Shown here piece by piece: positions 49,314 to 57,563 of a DNA stretch of 64,000 bases. The DNA is from a virus. The notes under the pieces are model-generated. The model saw only the letters and a list, made by a program, of their open reading frames with translations, made no database searches and was not told the origin of the DNA. The translations under genes and the position numbers were made by a program. Positions within the stretch are counted from its first letter, which is position 1; each line of letters begins with the position of its first letter. The stretch is from positions 1 through 64,000 of the IMG/VR virus record IMGVR_UViG_3300005613_004097. One strand, 5' to 3'.

Positions 49314-49820
49314 TTAAACCTTTTTAAATCGTAGTGAATAATATTTGAATAGTCTGTCAAAATCTTTATCGATGTACATGTCATATACTGTGGTGTCATC
49401 GAATTGCTTTAAAAGACCAGTGTTATATCCAGTTCTTTCATATCCATTTTCTAGAAATAACTTATAAACAAGGTTCCATGCGACCGAGTCGAATTTTTTC
49501 TTTTTAAATTTCAACTTATCCTGATCAGTTGTTGGAATTTCTACTTTCCAACTGAGTAAAATGTCATCGAATGCATCATATCCATTATCACGACCATCAA
49601 AATATGCTGTATCTGGTACATTGTTCTCTTTCATGAATGAAACAAGATCCATAGGATTTACATCCATTATACTGATACTCTTTGTGGTTTTTTTGGTTTT
49701 TGGAATCTGTCGCTGAAGTTTTTCGAATCCTAAGTCAAGTGCCTGTTCAATGAGTTCAACCATGTTACTGGGATTATTGTTCTCAGTGATGAAATCATTT
49801 ATATGTTTGATGTGCGCCAT
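49314..49820 (-). CDS. hypothetical protein with capsid-targeting-like N-terminus
   Basis: 168 residues starting MAHIKHINDFITENN, the variant form of the shared motif. The rest is mixed alpha/beta with the block PDTAYFDGRDNGYDAFDDIL. No domain recognised. TAGTATATA-like sequence lies just upstream. Confidence 0.65.
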   Translation of the reverse strand: MAHIKHINDFITENNNPSNMVELIEQALDLGFEKLQRQIPKTKKTTKSISIMDVNPMDLVSFMKENNVPDTAYFDGRDNGYDAFDDILLSWKVEIPTTDQDKLKFKKKKFDSVAWNLVYKLFLENGYERTGYNTGLLKQFDDTTVYDMYIDKDFDRLFKYYSLRFKKV

Positions 49821-49845
49821 GTTGATATGATTTTTAAAGTATATA

Positions 49846-50307
49846 CTAAATTTTCATATTGATAACATCTGATAAATATTCACCTTCTTCAAGTTCTATT
49901 TTATTGCAATTTTCCTGTTCTTGTAATTGGTCTATCCACATATTCCAGTTTGTTTCTAACAATTTTACAAATTGCTCGTTGTTTCCTCGATCGACATACC
50001 TTTTGATATACTCATCCTTTATACTTCTTTTTGGATAAATCAAGGTAAAATCTATATTGTTCTCAACAAGCGCATCTCTTACTTCCTTATGTGAGGATAC
50101 TAAAATGATATCAACCTTACCAACATTCTCCTTTATGTGTTCAATATAATTTCTAGGAAAATCAGATTTGTCAAATTTACTTGAATCTGAATCTAATATC
50201 ACTTTGTTGCTTTGGTTTCGATACAGGTGTGATTTACCACATCCAGGAAATGCTGATATTACTAAGGTTTGTTTCATATTATGTTCATTGAATTTCTTTA
50301 TTTTCAT
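49846..50307 (-). CDS. P-loop kinase with capsid-targeting-like N-terminus
   Basis: 153 residues starting MKIKKFNEHNMKQTLVIS. Walker A is FPGCGKSH near residue 20-27, then VILDSDSSKFDKSDFPRNYI near 35-55, VDIILVSSHKEVRDALVENN near 66-85 (Walker B region) and YPKRSIKDEYIKRYVDRGNN near 91-110 (lid arginines). This belongs to a family common in phages and bacteria, probably nucleotide kinases of unknown substrate. Overlaps the homing-endonuclease gene by 23 bases. Confidence 0.8.
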   Translation of the reverse strand: MKIKKFNEHNMKQTLVISAFPGCGKSHLYRNQSNKVILDSDSSKFDKSDFPRNYIEHIKENVGKVDIILVSSHKEVRDALVENNIDFTLIYPKRSIKDEYIKRYVDRGNNEQFVKLLETNWNMWIDQLQEQENCNKIELEEGEYLSDVINMKI

Positions 50308-51490
50308 TTTTCAGTATATATTTTCTTGTTCCACAATTCCATGTGTTGTATTGTCCAGATTCAACTATCACAGGTGATGTTGAATCTATCAGACAAGATC
50401 CTTCTACCAATCTATCATCATACCAATCCAGTTCAATTGTCAGGATATTGTCTTTGATATCAAAATCATCAATATCAATTATATCGTTTACCAGATTGAA
50501 AAGTTTTCTTTTAATAATGTCCTTTTGTGTGTTCCATTCAAATTCTCTTATCTGTAAGAGTTTGTATCCTTTTTCAAGACACATGTTTGTCTTGTTCAAG
50601 TGATAATTCATATCATCATTCACTTTTGTGGAATGCCAATAATCACCATTGAATTCAATACATATTTTCATATCAGGTAATACAATGTCGATCTCATATG
50701 GGGATATCAACTTTCTGTCACTTCGATGTATCATACCATCATAAATTGAGCTGATATACTCATAAACTTCCTGCTCTCCCTGTGATCCGATATATTCATT
50801 ACATAGGTTGCAAGGTTCTATATTATCCTTTTTTCTATTTGATAAAGTATATTTACTTATTTCGAAAGTGTGATTTGATTTACATTTTATAGTATAATAA
50901 AGTCCATTAACAGATATTAATTTGTATTTTTCTGGCAAACCTTTCTGGATTTTGATAAATCCTCTTTCAGCATCTGATATTGTTTTTGACCTTATCTTAT
51001 CCAATGATATAGGTTCTTTGACGCCCCACTTTTTCAAGTTATTTTTTTGTCTCTTTTCGATGATCTCTTTAGATTTAGTAGAGTTATCCACGCCATATTT
51101 TTCCAATAGTGTCTTTTTCGACTTCTCTTTCATGATATTGGTCTGTGTAATATACTCAACACCATATTTTTTCAAACATGTATCTCTTTTTTTCTTTTCA
51201 CGAACAACATTCTGACACGATTTTGATCCACATGTTGGTCTATATCCATAACAATGATATTTTCGTTTCTTACCGCATACACACTTTGGTATATCCTTGA
51301 TTCTTTCTTTGAAATGGTAGAGTAGTATCATTGGAGTTTCATTTAGTCCTGTTTCAGACTTTAAAAAATCCAATAGATATCCGTTATTCTTAATGTGATA
51401 CGATATCTGATTGTTGTTTGAACATTCTTTCAAAAGAATATCAATATCCGAAACAGGATCACCAGTCAATTTAATAGTTGATTTTGCCAT
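50285..51490 (-). CDS. homing endonuclease, VSR/Hef-like, short form
   Basis: 401 residues. Cys motifs CVCGKKRKYHC and CGSKSC near residues 72-100, then three K-x-T-x(2)-KYGV-type repeats (about 105-175) of the sort seen nine times in the protein at 21679-23586, and a VSR-like nuclease EIDIVLPDMKICIEFNGDYW near residue 270. A selfish endonuclease related to the longer one; the two might recognise different sites. The TTAATATATA element lies upstream. Confidence 0.8.
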   Translation of the reverse strand: MAKSTIKLTGDPVSDIDILLKECSNNNQISYHIKNNGYLLDFLKSETGLNETPMILLYHFKERIKDIPKCVCGKKRKYHCYGYRPTCGSKSCQNVVREKKKRDTCLKKYGVEYITQTNIMKEKSKKTLLEKYGVDNSTKSKEIIEKRQKNNLKKWGVKEPISLDKIRSKTISDAERGFIKIQKGLPEKYKLISVNGLYYTIKCKSNHTFEISKYTLSNRKKDNIEPCNLCNEYIGSQGEQEVYEYISSIYDGMIHRSDRKLISPYEIDIVLPDMKICIEFNGDYWHSTKVNDDMNYHLNKTNMCLEKGYKLLQIREFEWNTQKDIIKRKLFNLVNDIIDIDDFDIKDNILTIELDWYDDRLVEGSCLIDSTSPVIVESGQYNTWNCGTRKYILKNENKEIQ

Positions 51491-51495
51491 AAACT

Positions 51496-51505
51496 ATATA
51501 TTAAA
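51496..51505 (-). promoter_or_regulatory. putative late promoter TTAATATATA
   Basis: Minus-strand TTAATATATA six bases upstream of the homing-endonuclease start at 51490. Confidence 0.45.
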
Positions 51506-51538
51506 AGATGAAACCTCCGTTTCGGATATGAACATTGA

Positions 51539-52144
51539 TTAAGCATACATCTCTTCGAGAACATCAAATTCCTTCTCGGTTTCGGATATTAGCTTCAATC
51601 TTCCGTTTCTTATCTGACTTTTGATAGTGCTGAGATTTTTCCCTAATTTCGATGCAATATCCTTGTATGCCATTCCATTGAGTTCTCTCATAACAATAAC
51701 TGTTTTGAAAGGTTCTTTGAGTTGATCGATATGTTTTTTCATGATGCTGGCTTTTTTCTGCCACATTTCATCAAGTAGGATATCATCAGAAATGTCATCT
51801 TGTATGAAATCTTTCATTGTTGTGCCATCTTCATCAACCGTTACATCCATTGATATCGTCTTGTTGTCATTTTTAATATCCTGTAGTGTGAGGTTTCTAG
51901 CTATTGTGAATAACCATGTAGAGAATTGTGCTTTGTCTTTTTCGTATTTTTCAATCTTATTGAATGCTATCAGGAATGATTCTGTTGCTAGATCCTCAGC
52001 TCTTGGTTGGTCATTACAAAGTTTTTGAATGTAATATATCAGTTTGGGTAGATATTTATCGTAGTAGAATTGAAAGTTGTTACCTGTTCTTTCGATAAAA
52101 AGTTTTTCTTGTTCGTTGAAATTGATCTTTACTGCTTTTTCCAT
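51539..52144 (-). CDS. ECF-type sigma factor
   Basis: 201 residues. Sigma region 2 is YYIQKLCNDQPRAEDLATES with FSTWLFTIARN near residues 35-85; region 4 is MAYKDIASKLGKNLSTIKSQ near 155-175, with no region 1 or 3, as in ECF sigma factors. It would redirect host RNA polymerase to phage promoters, functionally like T4 gp55. The repeated TTAATATATA elements are candidate targets. Preceded by a 110-bp AT-rich gap. Confidence 0.9.
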   Translation of the reverse strand: MEKAVKINFNEQEKLFIERTGNNFQFYYDKYLPKLIYYIQKLCNDQPRAEDLATESFLIAFNKIEKYEKDKAQFSTWLFTIARNLTLQDIKNDNKTISMDVTVDEDGTTMKDFIQDDISDDILLDEMWQKKASIMKKHIDQLKEPFKTVIVMRELNGMAYKDIASKLGKNLSTIKSQIRNGRLKLISETEKEFDVLEEMYA

Positions 52145-52257
52145 GCCGTTTAATTATTTTTTTATTGCCTTTTTTGCCGTTTATTGTACCATAATGATAC
52201 ATATATTATATATCATATCAGATACTTTGTTTAGTTTATTTAAATAAAAAGTTTAAA

Positions 52258-52551
52258 TTATTTCTGTAACCACTTGTCTATCAACTCATTGCCTTTCATG
52301 AGTAGTGTGAAAAGGTTTGGTTCGCCTGTTACTTCGATATGATCGTAGTATTTGAAATCCTTGAATTTTTCACTGTCTGATACCATCATTTGTATGTACC
52401 ACTGATCATTTGATATGGATTTTGCTTTGAATATCATTATTTCCTTATTGTTGATAATTCCCTTTATTTTTCTGGATAGATCATATGGTTTCATTCCATG
52501 TGGATTGAAGTGATCGATGTTGAATATTATATCGAAAAATCTTTTAAACAT
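52258..52551 (-). CDS. hypothetical protein
   Basis: 97 residues, basic N-terminus with aromatic residues (MFKRFFDIIFNIDHFNPHGM), beta-rich centre. No family recognised. Its start is 32 bases from the MazG-like stop, probably the same transcript. Confidence 0.6.
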   Translation of the reverse strand: MFKRFFDIIFNIDHFNPHGMKPYDLSRKIKGIINNKEIMIFKAKSISNDQWYIQMMVSDSEKFKDFKYYDHIEVTGEPNLFTLLMKGNELIDKWLQK

Positions 52552-52582
52552 GTCGTTATATATAAAATGAATCGTGTTCCTC

Positions 52583-52885
52583 TTATTTATCGATCACTTT
52601 TCTGATCCAAACCTCGTTCTTTCTCATTATCTCATTTTCGATATCATCGATCGAAAAACCGAATCTTGATGCAACCAATAAGAGGTTTTGAAAGGTATCT
52701 GCCATTTCTTCGAGTATATTGTCTCTTACTTGGCTTTCAGTTTCGTTATGTGTTTTCATACCGATCGATTTATTGACCTCTCGTGCGAATTCACCCACTT
52801 CTTCATGGAATTTACACATTGCCTTTTCAAGTGATTTATAATCCATTTGGTCAATTCTTTTAATGTCTTCGAGTGCTTTTTTCAT
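52583..52885 (-). CDS. MazG-like nucleotide pyrophosphohydrolase
   Basis: 100 residues. KFHEEVGEFAREVN at 25-38 and ILEEMADTFQNLLLVASRFG at 58-77 give the ExxE...ExxD metal-binding pattern of the MazG/all-alpha NTP pyrophosphatase fold. Hydrolyses (d)NTPs to monophosphates; in phages it may alter nucleotide pools or alarmone levels. The single-domain length is usual for phage MazG-like proteins. Confidence 0.82.
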   Translation of the reverse strand: MKKALEDIKRIDQMDYKSLEKAMCKFHEEVGEFAREVNKSIGMKTHNETESQVRDNILEEMADTFQNLLLVASRFGFSIDDIENEIMRKNEVWIRKVIDK

Positions 52886-52943
52886 AGTATGTGATTTTTT
52901 GTTTATATCTCTGTTATTGCTTTATAATATTCTTCTATTTTGT

Positions 52944-53171
52944 TCATTTTAATATTTCATTTATTTTTATCCTTCTATTTTCTTTTATCCAATTGTTTCT
53001 TTTATCCTCCAATAACAGGAAAATATATCGGTCAAATCCTTTGCCATAATGGCCTGAGAATTGATACGATTTATAGACCGCCTCTGATGACCTACATTTT
53101 TCCAAAAATCTTACATTAGGGTTTTCAATGTTACCATCATATTCAATTAGTATGTGAACAAACTCATTCAT
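52944..53171 (-). CDS. small hypothetical protein
   Basis: 75 residues with VHILIEYDGN near the start and the C-terminal helix ENRRIKINEIL, an ending shared in form by several other small proteins here (IKEIL, LKNIL). Overlaps the upstream 123-residue gene by eight bases. Unknown. Confidence 0.6.
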   Translation of the reverse strand: MNEFVHILIEYDGNIENPNVRFLEKCRSSEAVYKSYQFSGHYGKGFDRYIFLLLEDKRNNWIKENRRIKINEILK

Positions 53172-53535
53172 GTAATATTTTGTTTAATCTATATCTTCTT
53201 ATGACATCTTTATTGTTCGTAAATACTCTATATTTTGATTCTCCAATAATTCTACCATCTTTTAGATTTAAATGTTCATGATTATAAGATCCTCTTATTC
53301 CTTTAAGAGGTGTTATAACTTGCCATCCTGTGAAAGCATATCCGAATATGGTTCCCTTTCCAACATAGGAATCATATTCATCTATTTGAAATTGATAACC
53401 ACCACCATTTTTATAGTATTCTCCATCGGGTAAGATTATTCTATCAAACTCAACATATCCATTTGATATCAATTCATTTACCAATTCTTCTTCAAACTTT
53501 GTCTCTTTCATCAATTTTTTGATTTCTTTTTTCAA
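53164..53535 (-). CDS. hypothetical protein (TTG start likely)
   Basis: 123 residues from TTG at 53535, which overlaps the TGA of the 30-residue frame upstream (TTGA); an internal ATG at 53511 is the alternative. Gly/Tyr-rich middle (GGGYQFQIDEYDSYVGKGTI) looks beta-rich. No family recognised. Confidence 0.6.
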   Translation of the reverse strand: MKKEIKKLMKETKFEEELVNELISNGYVEFDRIILPDGEYYKNGGGYQFQIDEYDSYVGKGTIFGYAFTGWQVITPLKGIRGSYNHEHLNLKDGRIIGESKYRVFTNNKDVIRRYRLNKILHE

Positions 53536-53624
53536 CGATTCACCAACTTACCATTATAACGTATGGGAACAAGTTTAAACTCTTCAAAATTTTTTAATTG
53601 AACTACCTTTGGTTTATAACTCAT
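53532..53624 (-). CDS. possible 30-residue protein
   Basis: Starts MSYKPKVVQLKNFEEFKLVP. Its ATG overlaps the ligase stop (ATGA) and its TGA overlaps the next TTG start (TTGA). The double coupling is the only support. Confidence 0.4.
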   Translation of the reverse strand: MSYKPKVVQLKNFEEFKLVPIRYNGKLVNR

Positions 53625-55453
53625 TTCAGTAATGTTTCAAGTTCTTCAACGGTCAGAATTTCACATCCAAGTGATATTGCTTTCTTTTCTTTTGCACTTC
53701 CACTTCCTTTCACCTTCATAACAAGATGTGTGGTTGTTTTACTCACAGATGAACCAACCTTACCACCTTTGCTGAGAATAATTTCATTGAGATCATTTCT
53801 ACGAACTCCAGTGAATACAAATACCTTACCATCAAGATCATTACTGACAGATTCTACCTTTTCAGTTCTTTTCCAAGTTATAGGTAGATCTTTCACGAAT
53901 TGATAGAATTTATCCCAACCATCAAGATATGATTTTGCAGATGTTTCAGCAAATCCTTCAATTTCAATAATTTGATCAATAGTCGGTTTTTCTTCAAAAT
54001 GTTCTAAAAGTAGTAACTTCTTCGATCCAAGTCCTTTAAACAATCCAGTCGCGTGTTGAAGTTTTGAAAGTGTAACATCTTTCATTTTTGACTGAATTGA
54101 ATTGAATACAATAAGTGATTTTCTTTTACCGAAGCCTTCCAATTCATTCAATTTATCCGGAGTTGCTTCAAGAATTGATTTGATAGAGTTGTATCCAGCA
54201 TCCCAAAGTTGTCTGATAACTCCTTCTGATACATTTTCAACACCAAGAATTTCAAAGAAAGCAACTGTTTGTTTGAATCTTTGCTCATCAGTTTCTGTTA
54301 GTGTGATAAGTTCAACACCGTTTTCATTCCAATCTATGTTCGGAACATCTGGTATTTGAAACTCAACAGTTTCCAATACATCGTAAATGATGGGAATAAC
54401 CATTCCTGATCTTTTGATAACAACTTTTGCACCAACGCCTAATCCCATATCCTTAACGAATCTAGCATTATTACCAGTGACATTTGAAATTGTAACTCCA
54501 TCAAGTTTTACCGGATCAACGTGTAGAGTGGGTTTTAGGTAACCCTGTTTTGAGATATTATAAGAGATTCCAATAATTTCAGTTTCAGCAGTTTGTTCAA
54601 AGTTAGGTGATTTGTATGCTCTTGCCCATACAGGATTATTTGATGAAGTTTCTCTACCCAATTCTTCTTGTTCCTTTAAAAAATCCACCTCGATGATAAG
54701 TCCATCTATCTCGAATTCTTTTGACCATTCATCGAAAAGAGATTGGAGATGGTCTTCTGTCAATTCATTTATGTTTTTTACTTCAAAGGGAACAGTTGTA
54801 TCTTGTCCGTTATTCAGTTCAGTCAATAGTTCACTTTTTGTCATAAATGAATTTTCGAAATCTTTTTTGAATTTAGCTCCATATTTAATGTAGTGAATAT
54901 CTTTCAATGGCTCTGTAACTTCTTTTGAGTTGAGAAGTCCAGCTACAAGGTTTCTTGGATTGGCAAAGTCAGCGGCATATTTTTCCAAAAAGGTTGATTT
55001 TTTCATCATTACCTCACCGTATGTGAATTCAAACATAGAATTCTGAGATAGTTTATTACCCATCAGTTGATAATGTTTATCGGATTTTTGTCCGAATTCA
55101 CCATCACCTCTTGTGAATGCTTCTCCTGTAATTTCATTCACGCAAAGTGAAAGACCATCATATTTAGGTGTGATAACAACGGTTTGTGATGGATTGATTT
55201 CTTTGTTTCTACACCAATCGAATATTTCATCGATTGTTTTTACTTTGTTCATTGAAGCCATTTCTATTGGAAGTTTGGCTTTTCTTGATTCGTCTTTTAT
55301 CTCATGTCCTACTTTATCAAGTATAGGATTATGGGGATCCAATTCTTGCAGTTCTTCTATCAGAATATCATATTCTGAATCAGAGATTATTGGTTTTCCA
55401 AGACGGTAAGCCTTATTGGCCTTATCGATTTTTTCTATTAGTTGTTCTATCAT
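53621..55453 (-). CDS. NAD-dependent DNA ligase (LigA type) lacking the zinc finger
   Basis: 610 residues from the ATG at 55453. The adenylation motif is ITPKYDGLSL with Lys97 as nucleophile; FTRGDGEFGQ, GEVMM and the block EIDGLIIEVD follow, then the OB fold, helix-hairpin-helix repeats near 420-510 and a C-terminal BRCT domain (DLDGKVFVFTGVRRNDLNEI). The four-Cys zinc finger normally between OB fold and HhH is missing; a short loop is in its place. Joins nicks with NAD+, so it also fits the NadR-like kinase in the window. Needed with RNase H for Okazaki fragment sealing. Confidence 0.92.
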   Translation of the reverse strand: MIEQLIEKIDKANKAYRLGKPIISDSEYDILIEELQELDPHNPILDKVGHEIKDESRKAKLPIEMASMNKVKTIDEIFDWCRNKEINPSQTVVITPKYDGLSLCVNEITGEAFTRGDGEFGQKSDKHYQLMGNKLSQNSMFEFTYGEVMMKKSTFLEKYAADFANPRNLVAGLLNSKEVTEPLKDIHYIKYGAKFKKDFENSFMTKSELLTELNNGQDTTVPFEVKNINELTEDHLQSLFDEWSKEFEIDGLIIEVDFLKEQEELGRETSSNNPVWARAYKSPNFEQTAETEIIGISYNISKQGYLKPTLHVDPVKLDGVTISNVTGNNARFVKDMGLGVGAKVVIKRSGMVIPIIYDVLETVEFQIPDVPNIDWNENGVELITLTETDEQRFKQTVAFFEILGVENVSEGVIRQLWDAGYNSIKSILEATPDKLNELEGFGKRKSLIVFNSIQSKMKDVTLSKLQHATGLFKGLGSKKLLLLEHFEEKPTIDQIIEIEGFAETSAKSYLDGWDKFYQFVKDLPITWKRTEKVESVSNDLDGKVFVFTGVRRNDLNEIILSKGGKVGSSVSKTTTHLVMKVKGSGSAKEKKAISLGCEILTVEELETLLK

Positions 55454-55484
55454 TCGATTGTAATTTTGACAAAGATAATAAAGT

Positions 55485-55643
55485 TCAGTTAATAATACCA
55501 AGTTGTTTTAATTTATATCTCCTATTTTCTTGTATATCTATTTGAAGATTGCTCGGATGTACTGATCTTGGTTTACCTCTATTGTCAAAGTTACTCACCA
55601 ATAAACAACTTTCAAGTGATTTTGAAAGTACTACCACTTCCAT
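55485..55643 (-). CDS. small basic protein
   Basis: 52 residues starting MEVVVLSKSLESCLLVSNFD, basic C-terminus (ENRRYKLKQLGI). The TAATG junction with the upstream small gene shares a base, suggesting translational coupling. Lies between the ligase and that gene. Unknown. Confidence 0.5.
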   Translation of the reverse strand: MEVVVLSKSLESCLLVSNFDNRGKPRSVHPSNLQIDIQENRRYKLKQLGIIN

Positions 55644-55792
55644 TAAATTATTGTGATAGTATGTGCATTTTTTTCATTTTCAGCAAACCTCACCTTTGTT
55701 CCAACAGGAAAACATTCACTCAGGTATTCATCAACCTCTTTTATATTACAAAGTGATTTATGTATCTCATAATCGTATTTCTTAAAATTCAT
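55643..55792 (-). CDS. small hypothetical protein
   Basis: 49 residues starting MNFKKYDYEIHKSLCNIKEV; ECFPVGTKVRFAENEKNAHT looks like a small beta element. Its start overlaps the end of the 97-residue gene by 11 bases and its stop joins the next small gene. Supported by position only. Confidence 0.5.
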   Translation of the reverse strand: MNFKKYDYEIHKSLCNIKEVDEYLSECFPVGTKVRFAENEKNAHTITII

Positions 55793-56075
55793 CAGGTGAC
55801 ATATAAAGATTCTCACTTATCAGTTGTCTATCATCAGGATCAAATGAAGATACACCATAAATAATTTGTCCTTCACGATAAGCTATTTCATAAGCTTCTT
55901 TTCTTGAAACAAACCTCTTATTCGATGTTAAGAATCCAAAATCTTTTCTATTGGTTGGCATCTCAGATTGGGGAACATTGAAGAATTCTAATGTTTCAAT
56001 ACAATCAGAATGTCTATAACCGGTGATTATTTTTCCTTTGAAAAGGACTGCTGAACAAAGTATTCTTTCTCTCAT
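55782..56075 (-). CDS. conserved phage hypothetical protein
   Basis: 97 residues. ILCSAVLFKGKIITGYRHSD and FGFLTSNKRFVSRKEAYEIA are blocks I have seen in small phage proteins of unknown role from many lineages. Starts 15 bases downstream of the tRNA gene on the same strand. Confidence 0.65.
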   Translation of the reverse strand: MRERILCSAVLFKGKIITGYRHSDCIETLEFFNVPQSEMPTNRKDFGFLTSNKRFVSRKEAYEIAYREGQIIYGVSSFDPDDRQLISENLYMSPDEF

Positions 56076-56090
56076 TTTAACTTTTTTGTG

Positions 56091-56154
<64 letters not shown>

Positions 56155-56164
<10 letters not shown>

Positions 56165-56277
56165 TTTAAATTACATTTAAAACAATCATAAGCTGAATCA
56201 ACTCCTCCATCACAGTTACATACTTGATAAGAGAAAATATGATTCAACTTTGATATTATTTTATGTATCCTTTTCAT
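56155..56277 (-). CDS. small Cys-rich protein
   Basis: 40 residues starting MKRIHKIISKLNHIFSYQVC, with CNC and CFKC pairs that could bind zinc. Its ATG shares a base with the upstream stop (TGATG). It overlaps the tRNA 5' end by ten bases, so its last codons are tRNA sequence. Confidence 0.45.
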
Positions 56278-56558
56278 CAAGATTCTGTGACCTGAGAAGA
56301 ACTCACTTCATCATATGCACAATTCGCAACAATGTAGGCATCGCTGAAAAGTGACCAATCAAGTTTGTTTTCATGGCAGAATTCAACAGAATCCATGTTG
56401 TATTTTTTGATGAGTCTCAGTTCAGGTTCATAATTTTTCAGCTCTTTACGAACTTGATCATCATCGAGAAAATCCGGTGAGTCCATGAATTCGACAATAG
56501 ACATGTACTTATCTTCCAAACTGAGCTGTCTTAGGTTTTTAACTTTTTCTAGATTCAT
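56277..56558 (-). CDS. hypothetical helical protein
   Basis: 93 residues, acidic and helical throughout. No motif recognised. A TATATTTG box at 56596-56603 lies upstream. Confidence 0.6.
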   Translation of the reverse strand: MNLEKVKNLRQLSLEDKYMSIVEFMDSPDFLDDDQVRKELKNYEPELRLIKKYNMDSVEFCHENKLDWSLFSDAYIVANCAYDEVSSSQVTES

Positions 56559-56595
56559 TTTTTTTTTGTTTTTATTGATTAATTATTAAGAAATA

Positions 56596-56603
56596 CAAAT
56601 ATA
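56596..56603 (-). promoter_or_regulatory. Bacteroidetes-type -7 box (TATATTTG)
   Basis: Minus-strand TATATTTG 38 bases upstream of the start at 56558; it would also transcribe the tRNA-Arg and the genes after it. Confidence 0.5.
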
Positions 56604-56617
56604 AGGAATAATTTACA

Positions 56618-56701
56618 TTATACCAAATGATCTGAAACCAGATCTTCAAATTCCTGTGGATGTGATTCCTTTACCTGTTTTTCTGTTAATTTAATTTTCA
56701 T
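56618..56701 (-). CDS. possible 27-residue peptide
   Basis: Frame MKIKLTEKQVKESHPQEFED and seven more residues to TAA, in a 160-bp gap between same-strand genes. Charged and protein-like, but no coupling or promoter support. Confidence 0.3.
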   Translation of the reverse strand: MKIKLTEKQVKESHPQEFEDLVSDHLV

Positions 56702-56721
56702 GTTATTGTTATTGATTTATT

Positions 56722-57099
56722 TTAAAATATTTTTTCTAAAAGTTGAGTTGCTTTTTCAATATCAAGTGAATTGTTCCAAAGAAATGCGCCAATATAAGGT
56801 ACACCGACATAAACTATGGACAATGATATGGAGTGTAATAGTATGGATGTGAGAAAGAAAATGATCCAACTTGATTCTTTGATTTTTTGTATGGTCTTGT
56901 TATCCCGTATGAAATCGTTGGTCAGTATTACTAACATTAAAAATGGGAAAACAAGACCAAGATGTAATGCAACAAAAAAGAAGTATGCAATTCCAATTAA
57001 AACGGCAAGTATTTTCAGTGAAAGTAAGAAATTGAATGCAATGAAAAGTAGTGATGCTATTCCAATAATTGATACGATTGTTTTATCTATTTTTTTCAT
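56722..57099 (-). CDS. small multi-pass membrane protein
   Basis: 125 residues with four hydrophobic segments (about 9-25, 27-60, 76-97, 98-112), predicted inner-membrane protein. Holin, superinfection-immunity or envelope roles are possible; no family recognised. A TACATTTG box lies at 57104-57111, directly before the ATG. Confidence 0.65.
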   Translation of the reverse strand: MKKIDKTIVSIIGIASLLFIAFNFLLSLKILAVLIGIAYFFFVALHLGLVFPFLMLVILTNDFIRDNKTIQKIKESSWIIFFLTSILLHSISLSIVYVGVPYIGAFLWNNSLDIEKATQLLEKIF

Positions 57100-57103
57100 G
57101 CAA

Positions 57104-57111
57104 CAAATGTA
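57104..57111 (-). promoter_or_regulatory. Bacteroidetes-type -7 box (TACATTTG)
   Basis: Minus-strand TACATTTG five bases upstream of the membrane-protein start. Confidence 0.5.
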
Positions 57112-57123
57112 AGGAATTTTTTA

Positions 57124-57303
57124 TCAAAAAAATTGTAGCTCATACATTGAGGCATTGTGAGAGTAGAGTATATGTGGTTCTCTTACTGCAGACCCATATA
57201 GATTCCGATCAACAACTTCTTTGACTGTCTCATAGGAGATTTGATAAGGCCATTCACTAATGCCCAATTCCCATAATTTAAGTTTTCTAAGTTGTTTTTT
57301 CAT
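57124..57303 (-). CDS. small hypothetical protein, paralogue of the gene beside the CRISPR-like array
   Basis: 59 residues from the ATG at 57303 (MKKQLRKLKLWELGISEWPY). Residues 1-36 are clearly homologous to the protein at 27425, then the sequences diverge. Its last 18 residues contain LYSHNASM, and the same string in DNA (ATTGTGAGA on the plus strand) recurs on the far side of the array at 26806-26814. Start overlaps the upstream zinc-finger gene (ATGA). Function unknown. Confidence 0.6.
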   Translation of the reverse strand: MKKQLRKLKLWELGISEWPYQISYETVKEVVDRNLYGSAVREPHILYSHNASMYELQFF

Positions 57304-57524
57304 ATTCCAAGTTGTCTGAGCTTTTTTCTTCTCAGTTCTTTTTTTCTTTCTGATGGATTGAGATATTTCATCTTTGTCCTGTAATTTGAGGCACATTTTT
57401 TTGAACAGGACAAACCCCATCCTCGTTTAAGATTTCTATTATCAGGCTTGAATTTTTGATCACAGAAAATACAATTTCTCATACCATCATCACAATTTTT
57501 CAGAGCTTCCTCAAATATGTTCAT
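57300..57524 (-). CDS. small zinc-finger protein
   Basis: 74 residues from the ATG at 57524. CIFCDQKF (17-24) and CSKKCASNYR (about 40-49) form a CxxC...CxxxC zinc site, similar to the zinc region at the start of the homing endonuclease at 23586. Basic C-terminus. Might be the remnant N-terminal domain of a homing enzyme. TATATTTG box at 57529-57536 directly before the ATG. Confidence 0.65.
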   Translation of the reverse strand: MNIFEEALKNCDDGMRNCIFCDQKFKPDNRNLKRGWGLSCSKKCASNYRTKMKYLNPSERKKELRRKKLRQLGI

Positions 57525-57528
57525 TTTA

Positions 57529-57536
57529 CAAATATA
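57529..57536 (-). promoter_or_regulatory. Bacteroidetes-type -7 box (TATATTTG)
   Basis: Minus-strand TATATTTG five bases upstream of the zinc-finger gene, predicting a nearly leaderless message. Confidence 0.55.
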
Positions 57537-57563
57537 ATAAAATAAAGAGAAAATCAAAAATCT

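Noticed and set aside
57133-57170. Sequence starting ATTGTAGCTCATAC that looks like a type II-C repeat
   Set aside because: Single copy, and it lies in the coding end of a small gene; no second repeat or spacer nearby.
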